37,933 nucleotides of DNA, taken from JAVBKV01 sp031553885. GTDB taxonomy: Bacteria; Bacteroidota; Bacteroidia; Bacteroidales; Azobacteroidaceae. The position numbers were made by a program, and so were the translations under genes. The stretch covers positions 1-37,933 of the forward strand of contig JAVBKV010000021.1 in assembly GCA_031553885.1 (NCBI GenBank), given 5' to 3'. Positions within the stretch are counted from its first letter, which is position 1. Each line of letters opens with the position of its first letter. The notes beneath the pieces were generated by a model. It did no database searches and had not been told where the DNA came from. It saw only the letters and a program-made list of their open reading frames with translations. Positions 33,152-37,933 of the stretch are shown piece by piece.

Positions 33152-34888
33152 CTACAATCGAATCACTTTCATTTCAGCCATACTTGCAAGTTTCATTATA
33201 TTTCTTGCCGTGTTACGATCCTTTTCCTTTTCAGATTCAGGAAGTTCTTCCCATGGCACCATGCAATTGTGCTGTTTCTTTTCATCATTACGAACAGGAG
33301 CATAACTCCATCCGAATTTTAATTTTCCTTCTACCCAGTCGTCATGCTCCAGGATTGAATATTGCTCAATAATTTCCAATGGCAGCGCCTTTTCGGCTAT
33401 CTCTTCCGAATCCAATGAAACAAGGGCATATCCTAATCTACGTAATTTTTTATCCATATTCATCGCTTGTCTCAGGTTGGCATAACGTGAAGATGGCTCC
33501 AACTCATCATAATTTTCCGCTACATAAATCGGTTGACCCTGTTTTTTTTGACTCTGGATATAATCTTCGTGTATTTTCCGGGCCAACAGTTCCATATTTT
33601 CAAGTACGGGTCGTGGTACCGATTTGTCAGATTTAGCTTCTACAAATACTTCGTCCAACGTATCGCAGTCTATCTTCAATCCATCAGAAAAAATATCATG
33701 GATATTTAATAACGAACCGAACAATTCCTGCTTTTCTTTTATAAACTGTTGCTTGAAAATTCCCCGTTGGGCAAGATAGGTAATCTTGAAACGGTTTTCA
33801 TTGATCATTATATGGGCGCTGGCGGCTTGTGTCTTTAATTTTTCTATGATACCAAATCCTACCCGATTCCAATCCTGCATTTCATCGCAGAACATCAGCA
33901 AGTAGGCAATCGGGTATTTACTTGCATCAAGCGTTCCAAGCTTGAAATGTTTCTGCATCACATTCCGATAATAATTATGCAACAGGATGGCTGTTGCGCT
34001 ATCGACGATGGCATTGTAGAAACGCATCGGATTTCCTTTGGTAACCTGTATCAGGTAACCATACCATTTCAGTACGATGATGGCGCTGTAAAAACCATGG
34101 TCGATAAAGCCGAACTTAGCCATGTCGGCAGTAAATGAATCCAGTTTGTCTTTTATTTCTTCTATGGGCACACCCAGAGCAATGTGTATCTTCTGGGCAA
34201 GTAAATCAATCGGTTGCAGCAAATCGACATAAACACTGCTGGCATGCTTGTCATAAAACTCTTCGATAAACTGTTGTTTGGGAGTTGCCTCAGCAATGGA
34301 ATTCAATCTTCGAAAATTCTCAAATGCGAGGTGTGCTTTTATTTTTCCTTTTTTACTATCGTGGTCGGCATCCGTAGCAAATTTCAGAAAATGTTCAATC
34401 TGTCGTCCGATGATTTCAACCGGATACCCTACGTCGTGAAACAACGATGCTAATCCCCAGCGAAAGAAAAATTCTTCATGCCGGGTAGTGTAGTTTTCCG
34501 GATATCTATTTTCGTCTAATACCGTATCATCAAAACGACGGCGATAATTGGAATTATGTGCATAAATACACAGCCCCAGAATAAAAACGTTGACGGAATG
34601 AATGTAGTGATCCCTCTGTTTATCTATTAATGTAGCCGCTCTTTCTTCATACGCACTCAATACATCCAACAGATCTAAGAAAGGATTTTTAGAACCTTCA
34701 AGCACAATGCGGTATGTGCCGAAAAAAATATTATAGACATCGAAGGCTGTGTTTTTATTTTCATCGGCTAAGAACACAAGTACTGACTGTTCCAGCGACT
34801 CTTTAAGCATAGAACCCGGATGGTCGGACTTAATTTGTAATTCCGAAAAGAATCGTTTTACTCCTGTTACAAGATGATTTTCGTGCAT
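33152..34888 (-). CDS. HD-domain protein with C-terminal RyR domain
   Basis: 578 residues. The N-terminal half contains an HD-superfamily domain: HYIHSVNVFILGLCIY (His94/His97) and GLASLFHDVGYPVEIIG with His151-Asp152, a metal-binding pattern of phosphohydrolases. A further HLAFENF (His186) follows. The RyR domain is at about 510-578 (LEHDDWVEGKLKFGWSYAPVR, MVPWEELPE, KDRNTARNIM) and is preceded by a related half-module (ARKIHEDYIQSQ, near 450). The HD part may cleave a nucleotide or cyclic nucleotide and the RyR part may sense one. Substrates are unknown. The last acidic metal ligand of the HD fold could not be assigned with confidence. It starts 8 nt after the first cluster gene. Confidence 0.85.
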   Translation of the reverse strand: MHENHLVTGVKRFFSELQIKSDHPGSMLKESLEQSVLVFLADENKNTAFDVYNIFFGTYRIVLEGSKNPFLDLLDVLSAYEERAATLIDKQRDHYIHSVNVFILGLCIYAHNSNYRRRFDDTVLDENRYPENYTTRHEEFFFRWGLASLFHDVGYPVEIIGRQIEHFLKFATDADHDSKKGKIKAHLAFENFRRLNSIAEATPKQQFIEEFYDKHASSVYVDLLQPIDLLAQKIHIALGVPIEEIKDKLDSFTADMAKFGFIDHGFYSAIIVLKWYGYLIQVTKGNPMRFYNAIVDSATAILLHNYYRNVMQKHFKLGTLDASKYPIAYLLMFCDEMQDWNRVGFGIIEKLKTQAASAHIMINENRFKITYLAQRGIFKQQFIKEKQELFGSLLNIHDIFSDGLKIDCDTLDEVFVEAKSDKSVPRPVLENMELLARKIHEDYIQSQKKQGQPIYVAENYDELEPSSRYANLRQAMNMDKKLRRLGYALVSLDSEEIAEKALPLEIIEQYSILEHDDWVEGKLKFGWSYAPVRNDEKKQHNCMVPWEELPESEKEKDRNTARNIMKLASMAEMKVIRL

Positions 34889-34896
34889 GATATTAT

Positions 34897-36534
34897 TTAT
34901 AGTTTATTGTTTAACCAATTGATCATTAATTCTATTGTCATATAATCCTTCTGTTTTTCAGCTTCAGGTAATTTTTCCCAAGAAATCAGGTTGTTGTGTA
35001 TTTTAAATTCGTCCTTTCGAGTACTTCCATGACGCCAACCGTTACTGTATTTTTCGATCATCCAACGCCGGTGTTCCATCATCGCCAGTGTTTCCATCTC
35101 TTTATTAGAAAAAACAATTGACCGGCCTCTCTTCGTGCTGATTTTTTTCCCTGTAGCGATAAATGCGCGAATGTAATTATCTAATACCTGGTTGCGGTTT
35201 GTTTGTTTAAAATGTCCGGAGATTATCTCGTATTCGTTTTTTTCTATGTAATTACCCTGTTCGTCTTTCGTTCGCCAGCGATTGTGAGCATCTTCTGCAA
35301 GAATTTCAATCTCAGGATCTAACTTAACGATATATCGAATGGATTCCTCGAATGTGTTGATCAGGAAAATATTTTTGTCATTTAAAGTGAAGACCTGATG
35401 ACCTTCCGTATTCAGCACTTCAACCAGATTTTCCGGTTCTTCGGAAAAAATAAAAATATTCGGAAGGTTATTGGCAATCGTATAACGAATGGATACGGCA
35501 GCTTTAACTGCCTCTATTTGATTTTCAAGGCAAATAAAAATGGATGTAAGAGGTTTACTGGGGGATACCTCGAAGTCATTTGTAAATTCTATTTTTACAA
35601 AGTCCTGTAAATAAGGATGTTTTTTTTGAAATGAGCTAATTCTTTCCGGATTCCTTTCTATAATTGTGAATTGAAAAACCTCCCGGTTCATGGTTAAGCA
35701 ATGAGCCAGATTCAGAATGATAGCCTCCGATTTTTCCGTCAGTCCGATAATCAGAAATTCAGGAGATGTTTCCTTGTTCCTGAGCAAAATCTTGTCTATG
35801 GTCATACTTAAACCGTATTTTATACCCATTTCATTGACATGGAGAAGGATCCCGTCAAAAGTTTCTGTTCTGTATTTGAACAAGGAAGAGTCTTCCAATA
35901 GAGTTTTCAGTTCCCGGTCTTCAACCAACGTATAGCATTTCAGCGCATCGTTTCTGTTGGTCTTTTTTAACAAGGAAAAAGCCGATTGTGTGATTTCAAC
36001 ATTCTTTTTATCGTTATCGGTTACAACAAAGAGTTGGCTTGCAAGCCTGATTTTAGCTTGTTGTAAAAAATGCTCATCAAAAGAACTGCCGCAGAAAAAC
36101 AGCTTTACTCCTTTTTGTTTCAATGATTCCGAGTATCTGTTACGTTCTTCTGCAAGTATAATCATTTTCTTGCCTTTGTATTCATTGACGAGATTCGATG
36201 TTGTTTTACCTAATCCACAAATGACAATGTGTTTTTTATAAAAAAGCTGTACCCTGATATTGGAGAAAAAATCAGGCGCTATGATTGTAATAATCACTTT
36301 CAGGCTTAGCCAAAGCAAGGCAAAAAAGAGAAGCCATTTCGCGACGGTCAGGTTGGAGGAAATATCTCTGGAGTTGTATTCTAATTCAAATAATCGGAAT
36401 GTTTCATATAAAGAACTGCCTAATTTATGTTTTGTTTCGCCAGTTTCAATGAAACCCAATATGCCAAAAGCGAAACCTAAAATCAGGGTGCAAATGAATA
36501 TAACATTCCACCAGTGTTTTCTGAGGTATTTCAT
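34897..36534 (-). CDS. 2-TM protein with TrkA-N-like Rossmann folds and RyR domain
   Basis: 545 residues and the first gene of the cluster. It has two membrane helices (about 9-28 and 65-86), a TrkA-N/RCK-like Rossmann domain (about 100-190, KHIVICGLGKTTSNLV, then VFVVTDNDKKNVE-type strands), a second Rossmann-like unit (about 255-370, PEFLIIGLTEKSEAIIL), a half-RyR module (LAEDAHNRWRTKDEQG) and a C-terminal RyR domain (480-545, MEHRRWMIEKYSNGWRHG). The layout resembles a 2-TM potassium channel with RCK domains, but the segment between the helices has no TVGYG-type filter, so I do not call it a channel. It is probably a membrane sensor or NAD(P)-binding regulator. Its short leader follows a promoter with a palindromic spacer (36553-36583). 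Confidence 0.85.
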   Translation of the reverse strand: MKYLRKHWWNVIFICTLILGFAFGILGFIETGETKHKLGSSLYETFRLFELEYNSRDISSNLTVAKWLLFFALLWLSLKVIITIIAPDFFSNIRVQLFYKKHIVICGLGKTTSNLVNEYKGKKMIILAEERNRYSESLKQKGVKLFFCGSSFDEHFLQQAKIRLASQLFVVTDNDKKNVEITQSAFSLLKKTNRNDALKCYTLVEDRELKTLLEDSSLFKYRTETFDGILLHVNEMGIKYGLSMTIDKILLRNKETSPEFLIIGLTEKSEAIILNLAHCLTMNREVFQFTIIERNPERISSFQKKHPYLQDFVKIEFTNDFEVSPSKPLTSIFICLENQIEAVKAAVSIRYTIANNLPNIFIFSEEPENLVEVLNTEGHQVFTLNDKNIFLINTFEESIRYIVKLDPEIEILAEDAHNRWRTKDEQGNYIEKNEYEIISGHFKQTNRNQVLDNYIRAFIATGKKISTKRGRSIVFSNKEMETLAMMEHRRWMIEKYSNGWRHGSTRKDEFKIHNNLISWEKLPEAEKQKDYMTIELMINWLNNKL

Positions 36535-36759
36535 ATATAGCTCTAAAAATCACAAATATATACAATAATTTATTATTGTCAGACTAATTTTATCGTAAAA
36601 TTGATTGGACATTGAACCCATGGATAAGAATAAGAATGTAAAGCCGATATGAGACTAACTGAATATCCAAAATCTGTTTCTTGTGGCGTATGTTTTATAA
36701 AAAAATAACAATATCGAAAAAGAAATTGTAACTTTACCCCGTTTTTAATACATAAGTCT
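36535..36759. other. Divergent spacer between the nine-gene cluster and pfkA
   Basis: A 225-nt A+T-rich spacer. It holds the cluster promoter (36553-36583, minus strand) with its palindrome. A near-consensus TAACTTTA at 36729-36736, 23 nt before the pfkA ATG, may be the pfkA -7 box, but no -33 box is visible. The stretch 36590-36720 shows nothing else I can name. Confidence 0.5.
36553..36583 (-). promoter_or_regulatory. Promoter of the nine-gene cluster with palindromic spacer
   Basis: On the minus strand, TATATTTG (36560 to 36553) is a full -7 match. TCTG (36583 to 36580) lies exactly 19 nt upstream in the -33 position, one base off TTTG. Between the two boxes, 36562-36579 is a perfect inverted repeat (ACAATAAT-TT-ATTATTGT). 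A protein bound there would occlude both boxes, so this is a good candidate operator. The ATG at 36534 lies about 18 nt downstream of the -7 box, giving a very short leader. Confidence 0.6.
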
Positions 36760-37740
36760 ATGGCAACGATTAAATGCATCGGGATACTTACTTCGGGAGG
36801 TGATGCACCCGGAATGAATGCGGCCATTCGCGCTGTAACCAGAGCTGCTATCTACAACGAATTGCAAGTAAAAGGGATATACAGAGGATACAAAGGATTG
36901 ATTACCAATGAAATCATCCCTTTCAAAACTAATAATGTCAGTAATATCATCCAACAGGGAGGAACCATTCTTAAGACAGCTCGCTGTAAGGAATTCATGG
37001 AGCCGGAAGGACGAAAAGTGGCTTATGAAACCCTCCAGCGGGAAGGAATCGATGCCCTGGTAGTTATCGGAGGAGACGGTTCCCTGACCGGAGCCCGCAT
37101 TTTTGCCCAGGAATACAACCTGCCTATCGTAGGTTTGCCGGGAACTATCGACAATGATCTTTTCGGAACCGATACCACCATCGGATATGATACTGCACTC
37201 AATACGATCATGGAAGCAGTCGACAAAATACGGGACACAGCAACCTCGCACGATCGCCTGTTTTTTATCGAAGTCATGGGACGGGATGCCGGATTCCTGG
37301 CATTAAACGGAGCAATCGCCGCCGGAGCAGAAGCTGCTATTATCCCGGAAATATGGACCGAAGTCGACCAATTGGAAGAACTGATCAAAAACGGATTCCG
37401 GAAATCCAAGAACAGCAGTATTGTACTGGTCGCTGAAAGTGAAATTACAGGAGGCGCGATGGGAATGGCCGAACGGGTCAAAAAAGAATATCCCCAGTAC
37501 GATGTAAGGGTAACAATCCTCGGTCACATTCAACGGGGAGGTTCTCCGACCGCAACCGACCGTATCCTTGCCAGCCGTATGGGTGCCGCTGCTATCGATG
37601 CCCTGCTGGAAGACCAACGCAACGTCATGATCGGTATCCAGGATGACAAGATCGTATATGTCCCCTTCTCCAAGGCTATCAAAAACGATAAACCCATCAA
37701 CCGTGAGTTATTAAATACCCTGCGGATACTCTCGATATAA
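36760..37740 (+). CDS. pfkA: ATP-dependent 6-phosphofructokinase
   Basis: A 326-residue PfkA that phosphorylates fructose 6-phosphate to fructose 1,6-bisphosphate in glycolysis. All hallmarks are present: the nucleotide-binding LTSGGDAPGMNAAIRA at the N-terminus, GGDGSLTGA (about residues 105-113), the catalytic PGTIDNDLFGTD (about 127-138; the Asp in TID is the base), MGRDAGFLAL (about 172-181) and GHIQRGGSPTATDR (about 252-265). The GGDG motif indicates ATP and not pyrophosphate as donor. This is a housekeeping gene, transcribed away from the cluster, and it marks the right boundary of the accessory region. Confidence 0.97.
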   Translation: MATIKCIGILTSGGDAPGMNAAIRAVTRAAIYNELQVKGIYRGYKGLITNEIIPFKTNNVSNIIQQGGTILKTARCKEFMEPEGRKVAYETLQREGIDALVVIGGDGSLTGARIFAQEYNLPIVGLPGTIDNDLFGTDTTIGYDTALNTIMEAVDKIRDTATSHDRLFFIEVMGRDAGFLALNGAIAAGAEAAIIPEIWTEVDQLEELIKNGFRKSKNSSIVLVAESEITGGAMGMAERVKKEYPQYDVRVTILGHIQRGGSPTATDRILASRMGAAAIDALLEDQRNVMIGIQDDKIVYVPFSKAIKNDKPINRELLNTLRILSI

Positions 37741-37768
37741 TAGTTCATTCGAACTCCCAGCAAACAAA

Positions 37769-37800
37769 AAGGGGCTGTCCAAAAAGTCGGACAGCCCCTT
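37769..37800. terminator. 12-bp hairpin after pfkA (terminator or IS end)
   Basis: AAGGGGCTGTCC at 37769-37780 and its complement at 37789-37800 form a perfect stem with an 8-nt loop and a following T-run, a good rho-independent terminator for pfkA. The GGGGCTGTCC core and its position 60 nt before a transposase start also resemble the terminal inverted repeat of IS elements, so the two roles may overlap. Confidence 0.65.
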
Positions 37801-37860
37801 TTAGCATTTGGTCATATCGTTAAAATGTACTATCTTAACGTTGCAAAACAACACAATGCC

Positions 37861-37933
37861 ATGGCTAAGATAGTATTTAAAGAGTTAACATCCAACCAAA
37901 ATGTACTTTTTCCTGTAAGTTTATCGGAAAGAG
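37861..37933 (+). CDS. IS1182-type transposase, N-terminal fragment
   Basis: The first 24 codons of a protein starting MAKIVFKELTSNQ and continuing NVLFPVSL, which resembles the start of Bacteroidota IS1182-family transposases (MAKIVFK...NQ...L.P.SL). The reading frame is open to the window edge. The family call rests on this short N-terminus and is from memory. Confidence 0.6.
   Translation, partial: MAKIVFKELTSNQNVLFPVSLSER

Larger units (their letters stand above)
37769..37933 (+). mobile_element. Left end of an IS1182-type insertion sequence (cut by window edge)
   Basis: The segment contains a candidate terminal repeat (37769-37800), a short promoter-like stretch and the first 24 codons of a transposase. 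A 10-bp inverted repeat (TACTATCTTA at 37828-37837 and its complement at 37866-37875) would fold over the start codon and could limit translation. The far end of the element is outside the window. Confidence 0.5.

Noticed and set aside
34897..36534. Potassium channel call for the 2-TM/TrkA-N protein
   Set aside because: No TVGYG-like filter is present between the two helices; a sensor role is safer.
23616..36534. Prophage or integrative element call for the nine-gene cluster
   Set aside because: No integrase, phage structural gene, tRNA or flanking direct repeat was seen at either border.
36745..37617. Overlapping minus-strand frames within pfkA
   Set aside because: They are shadows of a conserved glycolytic gene; the translations match nothing.

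Overview
The window looks like a chromosomal segment of a gut-type Bacteroidota, order Bacteroidales. The evidence is a complete SusC/SusD-type starch locus, lipoproteins with acidic residues straight after the lipobox cysteine, promoters of the TTTG-N19-TAnnTTTG type, a type IX secretion sorting domain and an IS1182-type transposase start. An Odoribacter/Butyricimonas/Parabacteroides-like genome is a reasonable guess, but the sequence alone does not fix the genus.

Region 1 (1-5400): a leftward DUF4833 exported protein; a rightward TonB-dependent receptor broken by a frameshift and probably an internal deletion; an intact surface-type lipoprotein right behind it; a 25-bp perfect hairpin; and a leftward Spy/DUF4890-like periplasmic protein.

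Region 2 (5522-23586): an expanded starch/maltooligosaccharide utilisation locus. In order of leftward transcription it encodes SusC, SusD, SusE-like and SusF-like proteins, a GH13 amylase with a type IX sorting domain, a YafQ-type toxin-antitoxin pair, a GH97 SusB and a GH13 SusA. A LacI-family regulator and an SLC45-like sugar transporter run rightward from the other side of the control region, which carries three LacI-type operator-like sites. SusC/D/E/F capture glucans at the outer membrane, the amylases cut them outside and in the periplasm, SusB releases glucose, and the MFS transporter probably takes up the sugars. Three copies of a roughly 53-bp double-hairpin repeat are scattered through this locus. 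Two of them lie inside coding sequence.

Region 3 (23616-36534): the most interesting part, nine same-strand, closely packed genes that look like one predicted conflict (defence) or stress-signalling system. In transcription order they are: a 2-TM protein with TrkA-N-like Rossmann folds and a C-terminal RyR domain; an HD-domain protein with a C-terminal RyR domain; a 96-residue stand-alone RyR protein; an unknown helical protein; a DUF4062-STAND ATPase; a 6-TM protein; a DUF4062-STAND ATPase with 14 WD40 blades; an FtsZ/tubulin-like GTPase that stops after the nucleotide-binding domain; and a membrane-anchored coiled-coil protein. The promoter has a perfect palindrome filling its spacer. I do not know of a described system with this composition. 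The reading as a defence system is inference from domain content.

Region 4 (36760-37933): pfkA (6-phosphofructokinase), a strong hairpin, and the beginning of an IS1182-type transposase cut by the window edge. No rRNA, tRNA or CRISPR array was seen.
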